The notes under the pieces were generated by a model. That model saw nothing but the letters and a program-made list of their open reading frames with translations, was not told the origin of the DNA and made no database searches. A stretch of DNA of 64,000 nt from Acidobacteriota bacterium. GTDB lineage: Bacteria; Acidobacteriota; Vicinamibacteria; Marinacidobacterales; Marinacidobacteraceae. The position numbers and the translations under genes are program-made. The stretch spans positions 62,001 to 126,000 of the forward strand of contig JAJDUD010000028.1 in assembly GCA_022826825.1 (NCBI GenBank), read 5' to 3'. This document shows positions 38,236-47,295 of this stretch, piece by piece; position 1 is the stretch's first letter; every line of letters begins with the position of its first letter.

Positions 38236-40395
38236 TCAGGGGCGGTCGCGCGACATCAGGTAGGCGTGGACCTGCCAGATCTCGTCGGCCGAGAGCAGTT
38301 CCCCGAAGGCGGGCATGTTGTTCTCTTCGACGCCCTCTGCCACCACTTCGAAGAAGCGGCGGTGCGTCAGCCGGCTCCGGAAGACGTTCTCGCCCGCACC
38401 GGCGCCGGCCAGATGGCATCCGACGCAGGCGGAGCGATAGATGCGGGCGCCGGCCTCGATCGCCGCCTCGTCGCCCAGCAGCGGATTGGCTTCCTCGACC
38501 GCGGGTGACTCCGGAGGGGCTTCCGGAGGCGTGGCGGACAGCGGTTCCGCGCCCTCCGTCGCCGGGAAGCCGTACCCCGGGAGCACCCGGCCGCCCAGCG
38601 TGGCCCCCGGCTCGCCCACCCGGGGCAGTCCTCCCGGCAGGGTGACCAGGTTCGTTCCCGCCTGTTCGCGCACCGGACGGGCGCCGTCCAGTGCGAACAC
38701 CCACAGGTTCCCCGCCTTCGGCTCGGTGTAGTAGAAGGTCATGTCGCCGCCGATCCCTCCGGAGGGGACCGCGACGTACTGGGTGCCGTCGAGTTCGTAG
38801 GTGATGGGGCTGCCGATGATCCCCGAGCCGGTCTGGAACTGCCACAGCACCCCGCCGCTCCCGGCGTCGATGGCCATGAAGTAGCCGCGCATGTCGCCGG
38901 TGAAGACCAGTCCGGTGGAGGTGGCCACCGCGCCCGCCCAGAACGGGGCGGGGCTCACCACGCGCCACAGCACCTCGCGGTTCACCACGTCGAACCCGAC
39001 GAAGTTCCCGGGGTTCTCGCTCGTCAGGTACTGCTGGTAGTCCGCGCCCAGGTACCACTGCCCGAGGGTCGGGGGTTCGAACTCGTCCTCCGCCCAGAAC
39101 CGGTAGCCCATCGCCCACTGGTTGGACATGAAGTAGAGCGCCTGGCGTTCCGGGTTGTAGGCCAGCGGCTGCCAGTCGATCGCGCCCTCCAGGCTCGGGA
39201 TGATCGGCCCCACCTCGGGCCCTCCCGACTGCGCCAGCATGTCCGGATTCACGGCCGGACGGCCGGTCTCGGGGTCCAGTCCGAAGGCCCAGTTGATTCC
39301 CGGGACGATGGGGTCGCCGTAGAGGAACCGGCCGTTCGTCCGGTCCAGCGCGTAGAAGAAGCCGTTCTTGTCGTGGTGGAAGAGCGCCTTCACCGGCCCG
39401 TGATCGGGCAGGGTGACGTCGGCGAGCACGGGGGTGCTGACCGCGTCGTAGTCCCAGCAGTCCCAGGGGGTGTACTGGAAGCCCCAGCGAATGCTCCCGT
39501 CGTCGGCGTCGATGGCGATGGTGGCCGCGGTCCACTGGTTGTCGCCCTTCCGCACCTGGCAGTTCCAGGGGGCCGCGTTGCCGGTGTTCCAGTAAACGAG
39601 GTTCAGCTCGGGATCGAAGACCCCGGTGGTCCAGGTGGGCCCGCCGCCGTTCTTCCAGGTATCGCCCGGCCAGGTCTCGTTCCCGGGTTCGCCGGGTCCC
39701 GGGATGGTGTAGGTCGTCCAGCGGTGCTCCCCGGTGGCGGCGTCGTACGCCTTCACGAAGCCGCGCACCCCGTACTCGCCGCCGGCCATGCCGGTCAGGA
39801 CCATCCCGTTCACCACCAGCGGCGCGCCGGTGATGCTGTAGCCGTGCTCCCAGTCGGCGACCTCGACCTCCCAGGCCACCTCGCCGGTGTCCTTGTGGAG
39901 GGCCACCAGCCGGGCGTCCATGGTGCCGACGAACACGAGATCCCCGAAGAGCGCCACCCCGCGGTTGATGGACCCGCAGCAGAAGACGCGCTCCACCTCG
40001 ACGCCGATCTCGGGGTCGTAGCCCCAGAGCTTCCCACCGGTGCGGGCGTCGACCGCGAAGACGCGGGACTCGTCGGCGGACAGGTAGATCACGCCGTCGT
40101 GGAGCAGCGGCGTGGCCTCGAGACCGCGGTTTGCGCCGCCGGTCGCGAACACCCAGACCGGATCGAGATCCCCCACGTTCTCCGGCGTGATCTGGTCCAG
40201 TTCCACGTAGCGGTGGGCGTGGTAGTCCCGGCCGTACATGAGCCACTCGGACGTGTTTCCGGCTGCGGCCTCGAGGTCCGCCGTGGTGACGCCCTGCGCC
40301 CGAACGGGCTGGGACCAGCAAAGCCCTATGGCGAGCAGCAGGAACACAGCCCGCGTCCCCACGCCACCTCCGGCGCTGTTCGACATTTCTCGCAC
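38236..40395 (-). CDS. PQQ-dependent alcohol dehydrogenase with C-terminal cytochrome c domain
   Basis: Vicinal CC (RVFCCGSINRG), VYWNTGNAAPWN, TPWDCWDYDAVSTPVLAD; heme motif CVGCH in the C-terminus. Confidence 0.88.
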   Translation of the reverse strand: MREMSNSAGGGVGTRAVFLLLAIGLCWSQPVRAQGVTTADLEAAAGNTSEWLMYGRDYHAHRYVELDQITPENVGDLDPVWVFATGGANRGLEATPLLHDGVIYLSADESRVFAVDARTGGKLWGYDPEIGVEVERVFCCGSINRGVALFGDLVFVGTMDARLVALHKDTGEVAWEVEVADWEHGYSITGAPLVVNGMVLTGMAGGEYGVRGFVKAYDAATGEHRWTTYTIPGPGEPGNETWPGDTWKNGGGPTWTTGVFDPELNLVYWNTGNAAPWNCQVRKGDNQWTAATIAIDADDGSIRWGFQYTPWDCWDYDAVSTPVLADVTLPDHGPVKALFHHDKNGFFYALDRTNGRFLYGDPIVPGINWAFGLDPETGRPAVNPDMLAQSGGPEVGPIIPSLEGAIDWQPLAYNPERQALYFMSNQWAMGYRFWAEDEFEPPTLGQWYLGADYQQYLTSENPGNFVGFDVVNREVLWRVVSPAPFWAGAVATSTGLVFTGDMRGYFMAIDAGSGGVLWQFQTGSGIIGSPITYELDGTQYVAVPSGGIGGDMTFYYTEPKAGNLWVFALDGARPVREQAGTNLVTLPGGLPRVGEPGATLGGRVLPGYGFPATEGAEPLSATPPEAPPESPAVEEANPLLGDEAAIEAGARIYRSACVGCHLAGAGAGENVFRSRLTHRRFFEVVAEGVEENNMPAFGELLSADEIWQVHAYLMSRDRP

Positions 40396-40535
40396 GGAAA
40401 CGAACCTCGGCCCGATTCTGTCAGGAGCGGCCGGTCATCGCTTTCCCGCCGTACTCGTGGGGCCTGTCGGCGGGTTCTTTCTCAGCGATGGCGGTGGCGC
40501 GCCCGAACGATGCAGACCACGCCCTTACGTAAGGG

Positions 40536-42077
40536 TTACCGGCTTGCAGCGATCTTCGACTCGCCGACACCGGCGGCGGCGCCGGCAGGGCCCTCAGCGC
40601 TCTCGACGGCCCGCATCATGTAGGGCTCGATCCGGTCCGGGGCCGGCGGATCGGTGCGGCGCGACACGAACACGAGGACCAGCACGTTGGCGACCGCTCC
40701 ATAGATGCCGGGGTGGACACCGAGGAACTGGAACTCGGGCCAGATGTTCAGCGCCAGCGTCACCGCGCAGCCGGCGAGGAGGCCGTAGATGGCGCCCTCC
40801 CGGCTGGCCCGCCGCCAGAACATGGCGGCGATCATCAGCGGGAAGAACTGGGCGATCGCTCCGTAGGACATGAGCAGGAGGCTGACGAGCGACGCCTCCG
40901 AGCCCACCGCGAGGTAGTAGGCGACCGAGCCCATCCCGAGCGCGGTCCAGCGGATGAGCTTGGTCTCGGCGGCGGGCGCCCGGCGGACCCCGCGGAGCGG
41001 CACTTCGAGGTCCTTCACCAGCACCGACGCCCCGGCGTGCAGGATCGCGTCGCCCGAACTCATGGAGGCGGCGAGCGCCCCGGCGCAGAAGAGGCCGACG
41101 GTGATGGCGGAGAGATCCAGATCCATCAGGATCGTCGGCAGGATGGTGTCCGCCTGCTCCACCCCGGGGTAGGTCATGACGCCCGCGAACCCGATGAACA
41201 GGACCGGGATCAGGAAGATCTGGAAGGTCGGGTAGAAGACCACCATCCGCTTCAGCGTCCGGACGCTCCGGGCCGCGTAGATCTTCATGAAGTAGTGCGG
41301 CCACACCGAGAAGCCGAGCACCGAGATGAGCACGGCGCTCGAGTAGGCCCCGAATCCCCACGGCGATCCCGCGGCGTCGAGCCCGGGCGCGACCAGCAGT
41401 TCGGGTGCGCTCGTGGCCAGTTCCGCGAACATGGGCCCGATGCCGCCGTGGAGCTTCCACGGCAGGTAGAGCCCGAGCCCCCAGGCGAGGCTGAGCATCA
41501 GGATCCCCTGGAAGGTGTTCGTCCAGCCCACCCCCATGACCCCGCTGCGGGCGACGTAGATGAGCACCACCCCGTAGGCGAGCGCGGCGCCCGCCCACTC
41601 CGGCATCCGGCCCTCGGTGACCACCGAGAAGACGTAGCCCGCTCCCTTCATCTGGATCACCAAGTAGGGAATGAGCGCCGCCGCGCTCATCACCGCCATG
41701 ATGGCGGGGATCGCCTTCGGGCTCTCGAACCGGTGGGCGAAGAACTCGGCCTGGGTCACGAACCCGAACCGGCGGCCGAGCATCGCGATCCGCGGCCCGA
41801 GGAAGTACCACGGCAGGAGTCCCACCGTCCCGTAGGAGACGATGTAGAACGCCGCCGCGCCGCGTGAGTAGGCCCATCCCGGCGCCCCGAGGAACGCGAA
41901 GGCGCTGTAGATGGACGCCCCCATGATGAAGTAGAGGACGAGGAAGCCCAGGCTGCGGTCGCCGGCGACGTAGCCCTCCGGCGTGTTCGAGACGTTCCGG
42001 CCCGAGACCACCCCGATCGCCAGCGTGACCAGCAGGTAGGCGATGGTCGTCAGGAAGACGATGACCCAGGCGTCCAT
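40536..42077 (-). CDS. Sodium:solute symporter family protein
   Basis: TIAYLLVTLAIGVVSGRNVSNTPEGYVAGDRSLGFLVLYFIMGASIYSAFAFLG; 12-13 TM pattern. Confidence 0.88.
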   Translation of the reverse strand: MDAWVIVFLTTIAYLLVTLAIGVVSGRNVSNTPEGYVAGDRSLGFLVLYFIMGASIYSAFAFLGAPGWAYSRGAAAFYIVSYGTVGLLPWYFLGPRIAMLGRRFGFVTQAEFFAHRFESPKAIPAIMAVMSAAALIPYLVIQMKGAGYVFSVVTEGRMPEWAGAALAYGVVLIYVARSGVMGVGWTNTFQGILMLSLAWGLGLYLPWKLHGGIGPMFAELATSAPELLVAPGLDAAGSPWGFGAYSSAVLISVLGFSVWPHYFMKIYAARSVRTLKRMVVFYPTFQIFLIPVLFIGFAGVMTYPGVEQADTILPTILMDLDLSAITVGLFCAGALAASMSSGDAILHAGASVLVKDLEVPLRGVRRAPAAETKLIRWTALGMGSVAYYLAVGSEASLVSLLLMSYGAIAQFFPLMIAAMFWRRASREGAIYGLLAGCAVTLALNIWPEFQFLGVHPGIYGAVANVLVLVFVSRRTDPPAPDRIEPYMMRAVESAEGPAGAAAGVGESKIAASR

Positions 42078-42086
42078 GGTTCCGGC

Positions 42087-42329
42087 TTATTCCTGGTACT
42101 CGCGGTCCAGGGTCTCGTCGTCCTCGCGGTCCTTCGCGAAGAGCGTCAGGAAGGTGAAGAACACCGCCGCGATCATCAGCACCAGCCAGAACATGGAGAA
42201 CGGCATCCCGAACACCAGCGGGTGGATGCCCGCGATCCACGGGTAGAGCGGCCAGATGCTGAGCAGGAGGACCGCGAAGGCGACCCAGAAGCCGATCCGG
42301 TGGCGCCGGTGAAAGCCCAGGCTGCTCAC
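42087..42329 (-). CDS. DUF3311-like small membrane protein (symporter partner)
   Basis: GTG-start 80 aa VSSLGFHRRHRIGFWVAFAVLLLSIWPLYPWIAGIHPLVFGMPFSMFWLVLMIAAVFFTFLT directly upstream of the symporter. Confidence 0.65.
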   Translation of the reverse strand: MSSLGFHRRHRIGFWVAFAVLLLSIWPLYPWIAGIHPLVFGMPFSMFWLVLMIAAVFFTFLTLFAKDREDDETLDREYQE

Positions 42330-43192
42330 GGCTCCACCAGCTCGATCTCGAAGAGCTTCGGCCACTTCTTCCCGGTCACGAAGATCCGGCGGTTCGCCGC
42401 GTCCCAGGCGATGCCGTTCAGGACGTCCATTTCCGGGTACTGGAGCGCGAACGCGCGCGGCAGGATCCCGGTCAGGTCCACGAACGCGGTCACCTCTCCG
42501 GTATCGGGCCGGATCCGGGCGATCCGGTCCTGGGTCCAGATGTTGGCCCAGATCTCCCCCTCGATCCACTCCAGCTCGTTCAGTTGCGGGAGCGGCTCCC
42601 CGTCTGCCGTCACCCGGAGCGTTCGTACCTGGCGCAACGAGTTCGGATCCAGGAAGCGCAGCTCGTCCGAGCCGTCGCTCATCACCAGGTGCTCCCCGTC
42701 GAAGGTGAGCCCCCAGCCCTCGCCGGAGTAGCGGAACTCGCGCACGAGGCGAAACGGCTGCCGGGTGTAGACGAAACCGATCTCGGCCTCCCAGGTCAAC
42801 TGGAAGATGTAGTCCCCGGCGAGCGCCGCCCCCTCGCCGAAGAACTGCGGCAGCAGTTCGCGCTGCTCCAGGACCTCGCCGGTGTCCAGCTCGACCCGCC
42901 GGAGGGTGGATTCGCCCCGCAGACCGGTGCTCTCGTAGAGGAACCCGTCGTGAAAGAAGAGCCCCTGCGTGAACGCCCGCGGGTCGTGGGGGAACTCCTG
43001 CACCACCCGGTAGCCGAAGACTTCGGGCGGAGCGGGTTCCGGCGGGGGAGGGGGCTCCGGGGGCGGGGCAGGGGCCGGGGCCGGTTCGGGTGGGGACGCG
43101 GCCGCCGCCGGGCTGCCCCCGGATCCGCCGCACGCGGCCAGCAGCAGCACCAGAGGCCAGAGCAGCGGGACGGCCGCGCGCCTCCGGAACAT
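42326..43192 (-). CDS. Glutaminyl-peptide cyclotransferase (glutamine cyclotransferase family), lipoprotein
   Basis: LLLAACGGSGG lipobox; VVQEFPHDPRAFTQGLFFHDGFLYESTGLRGESTLRRVELDTGEVL. Confidence 0.9.
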   Translation of the reverse strand: MFRRRAAVPLLWPLVLLLAACGGSGGSPAAAASPPEPAPAPAPPPEPPPPPEPAPPEVFGYRVVQEFPHDPRAFTQGLFFHDGFLYESTGLRGESTLRRVELDTGEVLEQRELLPQFFGEGAALAGDYIFQLTWEAEIGFVYTRQPFRLVREFRYSGEGWGLTFDGEHLVMSDGSDELRFLDPNSLRQVRTLRVTADGEPLPQLNELEWIEGEIWANIWTQDRIARIRPDTGEVTAFVDLTGILPRAFALQYPEMDVLNGIAWDAANRRIFVTGKKWPKLFEIELVEP

Positions 43193-43272
43193 GCGGGGAA
43201 TGATGGCATGCCCGCCCCCCTCCGCGACCGGTCGCCTCGCCGTTCCGCCGGGCGGCGTATCCTCCGCGCACC

Positions 43273-44601
43273 ATGACCGACGATCTCGCCAGCTCCTTTC
43301 GCGAGCATCTCGAAACCCGCCTGGAGGGAATCGCCGAGGACCTCCGGAAGACCGGCTACGCGGCCCTGGTCCTGGCTTCGGGCCCGCAGTACTTCTATTT
43401 TCGGGACGATCAGCCCGCTCCCTACCGCGCGAACGCGCACTTTCTCCATTTCTGTCCGCTGGAGGGGCCCGGCCACCTCCTCCTGATCCGTCCGGGGAAG
43501 AAGCCGTTTCTGGCCACCCTTTCCCCCGACGATTTCTGGTACGAACCGCAACGGATCGGGGACGCTTTCTGGACCGAGGGATTCAGGATCGCCGAGTGCG
43601 GCAGCCGCAGGCGGCAGATCTCCGAAATCACCAAGCGGCTCCCGAAAGGGCGGTCCGCCGGTATCGCGGAGAGTGGCGGAGTCTCTGAAACCCTCGGGCT
43701 CGCCCACAACCCGCCCGCGCTCCTGACCCGGCTCGACTGGCGCCGCGCCATCAAGACCGGCTACGAGGTGGAGTGCATCGGCGAGGCGAACCGCGTGGGG
43801 GCCGAGGGACACATCGCCGCGGAAGCCGCCTTCCGGGACGGGGGCAGCGAACTGGACGTGCACCGCGCCTTTCTCGCCGCGGTCGGCGGACTGGAAGCGG
43901 ACCTTCCGTATCCGACGATCGTCGGGCTCAACGAGAAGGGCGCCGTGCTCCACTACGAGGGCAAGCGTCCGGACGTCCGGGGCGGCCGGAGCCTCCTGAT
44001 CGACGCCGGGGCGCGCGTCCGCGGATACGCCTCCGACATCACGCGGACCTACGCGGCCGCCTCGGCGGACGAGCGGTTCCGTTCCCTGATCGTGGCGATG
44101 GAAGGGGCCCAGCAGGCGCTGTGCGACGACGTGCGGGCTGGCCGCCCCTGGGCGGAACTCCACCAGGAGGCGCACCTCGCCCTCTCGGGCGTCCTCAGGG
44201 ACGAGAACATCGTCAACGCGTCCCCGGAAGACGCCGTGGACAGCGGCCTCAGCCGGGTTTTCTTCCCGCACGGGCTCGGCCACTTCCTGGGCATCCAGGT
44301 GCACGACGTGGGCGGCCATCTCGCCGACCCGGACGGGCGGCGGGCCCCGCCACCGAAGGCGCACCCGATGTTGCGGAGCACCCGGACCCTGGAGCCGGGC
44401 CACGTCCTGACCGTGGAGCCGGGCGTCTATTTCATCGACATGCTCCTCGATCGCTGGCGCCACGGGAAGAGGGCGAGGCGCGAGGCCATCAACTGGGACG
44501 CCGTGGACGCCCTCACCCCCTACGGCGGCGTCCGCATCGAGGACAACGTCCTGGTCACCGAAACCGGCCCCCGCAACCTGACGCGCGAACATCTGCCGTA
44601 G
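43273..44601 (+). CDS. pepQ: Xaa-Pro dipeptidase (M24B)
   Basis: LLIDAGARVRGYASDITRTYAA; FFPHGLGHFLGIQVHDVGGH; LTVEPGVYFI; RIEDNVLVTETGPRNLT. Confidence 0.9.
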   Translation: MTDDLASSFREHLETRLEGIAEDLRKTGYAALVLASGPQYFYFRDDQPAPYRANAHFLHFCPLEGPGHLLLIRPGKKPFLATLSPDDFWYEPQRIGDAFWTEGFRIAECGSRRRQISEITKRLPKGRSAGIAESGGVSETLGLAHNPPALLTRLDWRRAIKTGYEVECIGEANRVGAEGHIAAEAAFRDGGSELDVHRAFLAAVGGLEADLPYPTIVGLNEKGAVLHYEGKRPDVRGGRSLLIDAGARVRGYASDITRTYAAASADERFRSLIVAMEGAQQALCDDVRAGRPWAELHQEAHLALSGVLRDENIVNASPEDAVDSGLSRVFFPHGLGHFLGIQVHDVGGHLADPDGRRAPPPKAHPMLRSTRTLEPGHVLTVEPGVYFIDMLLDRWRHGKRARREAINWDAVDALTPYGGVRIEDNVLVTETGPRNLTREHLP

Positions 44602-44604
44602 GGC

Positions 44605-44935
44605 AGGGACCGCCGGTCTCCCGGCCGGCACGCGCGGTGCTCCGCGCCGCGCACGTCCCATCGCTGCTCAGGCAAGGTGGCGCGCCGGCTTGGAACGCCG
44701 ACCTCCGGTCGGCACAGCGGGCCGAAGGCCCGCGGGCGACCTGCCGCTCGTCGTTTTGGGCGACAGAGGTCCGGGAGTGTCCCCTCCGCCCGGTTGCACC
44801 GAGAGCGAACCATCGCGCAGGTCGGCGCCGTGCCGTGCGCTGCGCGGTCGCGCAGCGCGTGCCGACCGGAGGCCAATTCTCCCGGTGGGGGCCGGCGTTC
44901 CCAGCCGGCGACGCCATCAGGGCGCTCGGCCGACC
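44605..44935. repeat. Cluster of dispersed GC-rich palindromes (29-bp family, several degenerate copies)
   Basis: 44687-44715 is GGCTTGGAACGCCGACCTCCGGTCGGCAC, the reverse complement of GTGCCGACCGGAGGTCGGCGTTCCAAGCC; partial copies nearby. Confidence 0.65.
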
Positions 44936-45096
44936 CGCAGGGCTGCATTTTCACAGCCACTGGCCGGCACCCCTCGCCGAGTCCGCGTTTTCGTGCTCCG
45001 CCGGGAGTTGCCGAAGGTTCGCTGTGCTACATACAACACATCTATCCTCTTCGGGTTACGTTTTGGTTAGAGCGGAAACTGTGCGACGATCGCCCT

Positions 45097-46062
45097 GTGG
45101 ATCGCGCGGAGTCTGTTCGCCCCGACTGGGTCTCCGACGATCTCTTCCCGTTCGAGAGCAGGTTCTTTGCGACTCCCTCAGGCCAGGAGATGCACTTCGT
45201 GGACGAGGGCTGCGGTAACCCGATCGTCTTCGTCCATGGGAACCCGAGCTGGTCCTTCGAATTCCGCCACCTGATCAAGGCGCTTCGTTCCGATGTTCGC
45301 TGTATCGCGCCCGACCACATCGGCTTTGGCCTCTCGGCGCGGAGCACCTCTTCCGAGGACCATCACCCTCAAACCCACGCACGGAACCTGGCGGCGCTCC
45401 TCGATCACCTCGAACTCCGGGACATCACCCTGTTTATGTCGGATTGGGGCGGACCCATCGGCCTGGATTTCGCCCGCAGGCATCCGGCGCGGGTCCGGCG
45501 CCTCGTGGTCTCGAACACCTGGTGCTGGCCGGTCGGCGGCGACCTCCACTTCCGGTCGTTTTCCTTCTTCATGTCGAGCCCGCTCGGGCAGTACCTCGTC
45601 CGGCGCCGCGACTTCTTCGTAGATGGGCTCATGCCGATGGCGGTCGGCGACCGGAGCGTGCTCACGCCCGAAGTCATGGAGCACTACCGGAACGCGCAGC
45701 CGGACCCCGAGGCGCGCCGGGCCAGCGCCGCGCTGCCCGGCTACCTCGTGGGAGCGCACGATTGGCTCGACTCGATCTGGAAGGAGCACGCCCGCTTCGC
45801 GGACAAGCCGGTGCTCATCCTGTGGGGGCTCAAGGACCTGGCGTTTCGCAGGACGGAACTCGACCGGTGGGCGTCCGCCATGTGGGACTACGAACGCCAC
45901 GAGTTCAAGGAGTGTGGACACTTCCTGGCGGAAGAGGCGCCGGACGAGGTCGTCCTGGCGCTCCGCGCGTTCCTGCGGCGAAACCAGGTTGCCCGGCGCC
46001 ACCCGGACGCCGCTGCGGGGTCAGCCCGATCGAGCGGCGCGCCTCCGCCGTCGTCTGATTAA
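45097..46062 (+). CDS. Haloalkane dehalogenase-like alpha/beta hydrolase
   Basis: HGNPSWSFEFRHLIKAL; nucleophile region MSDWGGPIGLDFA; CGHFLAEEAPDEV. GTG at 45097 is the probable start. Confidence 0.75.
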   Translation: MDRAESVRPDWVSDDLFPFESRFFATPSGQEMHFVDEGCGNPIVFVHGNPSWSFEFRHLIKALRSDVRCIAPDHIGFGLSARSTSSEDHHPQTHARNLAALLDHLELRDITLFMSDWGGPIGLDFARRHPARVRRLVVSNTWCWPVGGDLHFRSFSFFMSSPLGQYLVRRRDFFVDGLMPMAVGDRSVLTPEVMEHYRNAQPDPEARRASAALPGYLVGAHDWLDSIWKEHARFADKPVLILWGLKDLAFRRTELDRWASAMWDYERHEFKECGHFLAEEAPDEVVLALRAFLRRNQVARRHPDAAAGSARSSGAPPPSSD

Positions 46063-46401
46063 CCCGTGGCGAGAGCGCCAGCGGCGGCCCCCCGGCTTCA
46101 GGGGTTGCCCGGACGGTAGCCGTCGAATCCGCTCCTCGACCTCGGCCTCGGTGCAGCCCCCGACCCGAACCAGTTTCTTGGGATGGGAGGTTCCGGCGAC
46201 GATCTGAACCGCGTCGCGCGGCACTCCGAGCCGGTCGGCGAGGAGCGTGACCAGGCGGGCGTTCGCCCTGCCGCGCTCGGGGGGAGGGGAGACGTAGGCC
46301 TTGATCCTCCCGTCCTTCAGTCGCGCGAGCCGCTCGGTAGATGACCGCGGGCGGACCCACACCTGCAGGGTGACCCCGTCGAGGGAACCCGGTTCCGGCA
46401 C
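46021..46401 (-). CDS. DUF167 (YggU) family protein
   Basis: VTLQVWVRPRSSTERLARLKDGRIKAYVSPPPERGRANARLVTLLADRLGVPRDAVQIVAGTSHPKKLVRV. Confidence 0.85.
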   Translation of the reverse strand: MPEPGSLDGVTLQVWVRPRSSTERLARLKDGRIKAYVSPPPERGRANARLVTLLADRLGVPRDAVQIVAGTSHPKKLVRVGGCTEAEVEERIRRLPSGQPLKPGGRRWRSRHGLIRRRRRRAARSG

Positions 46402-46580
46402 GCCGGAAATTGTAGAGGAGCGGCTTTTTCTTCAAGGATTCACCGGTCATCGGGGTAGGCGCGCCGCCACTTCGCTCCGACTTTTCCACATTGGCGCCGA
46501 AAGTGGGAAGAAATGGTCCTGAATCTCGTCTGTGCATGGAGAGAGGGCGCCCGACCGGATTGCGCCCCCGGAGCAACCCC

Positions 46581-47054
46581 ATGCCGGATATGTCAGAGAA
46601 CCCCACCGAGCCCGGGGGACGAGGGCCGTCTCATGCGACCCCGCGGGCAGCACGCTCCTCGAGCCGGGAGCGCCCGGAGCAGGGCGGCGCACCCCCGATA
46701 CCGCCCAAGGCGGGGGCTCTCTTCCGCGCGCTATTGAAGGCGGGATGCGATATGGACACCGCCTATACTGCGGCGGAAGAGGCGAAGCGAATGGCCGGCG
46801 AGAACGTGATGGCGCGGATCGACGCGACGCTGACACGCCTTGCCGACGACGTGGGAAAGCTGGCGACAAAGGTCGACAAACTGTCCGAAAAGGTGGACCG
46901 GCACGGGGAGATCCTTGCGGATCACGGCACCAAGCTGGAGGTTCTCGCGGTCCGGATGGACGGGCTGCAGAGAGAAATGCGCCTCATGTGGGGCGCGCTC
47001 GGGGCTCTGGTCACCGTCCTGGGTCTGGTCTTCACCCTCCTGTTCTCGCGCTGA
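46581..47054 (+). CDS. Coiled-coil protein with C-terminal TM segment, paralog 1
   Basis: KAGALFRALLKAGCDMDTAYTAAEEAKRMAGENV; heptad-like LADDVGKLATKVDKLSEKVDRHGEILADHGTKLEVL; TM ALGALVTVLGLVFTLLFSR; GGAG upstream of the ATG. Confidence 0.65.
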   Translation: MPDMSENPTEPGGRGPSHATPRAARSSSRERPEQGGAPPIPPKAGALFRALLKAGCDMDTAYTAAEEAKRMAGENVMARIDATLTRLADDVGKLATKVDKLSEKVDRHGEILADHGTKLEVLAVRMDGLQREMRLMWGALGALVTVLGLVFTLLFSR

Positions 47055-47160
47055 GGGACGGCGCGATCCGGCGGGCGTTGGCCCTGCCGCGCTGGGGAGA
47101 CGTAGGCGCGAATCCGCCTGTCCTTAGGCCCCCCGACCCACTCACGGGAAGAGCCGGGAG

Positions 47161-47181
47161 AGACGCAACCAGTAGCGCCGT
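47161..47181. repeat. 21-bp imperfect direct repeat, left copy flanking the HNH gene
   Basis: AGACGCAACCAGTAGCGCCGT versus AGACCCAGCAAGTAGCGCCGT at 48272-48292, 18/21 identical. Confidence 0.6.
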
Positions 47182-47295
47182 GGCGTGCATGCGGGAGCCG
47201 TCAGAGCGCGGCAACACTTGATCGGAGCGGCGTAACTTACACTTCGTTACGCTGGCTTACTGCGCCTCTGATGCGCGGAACAGCAAACCTTGACC

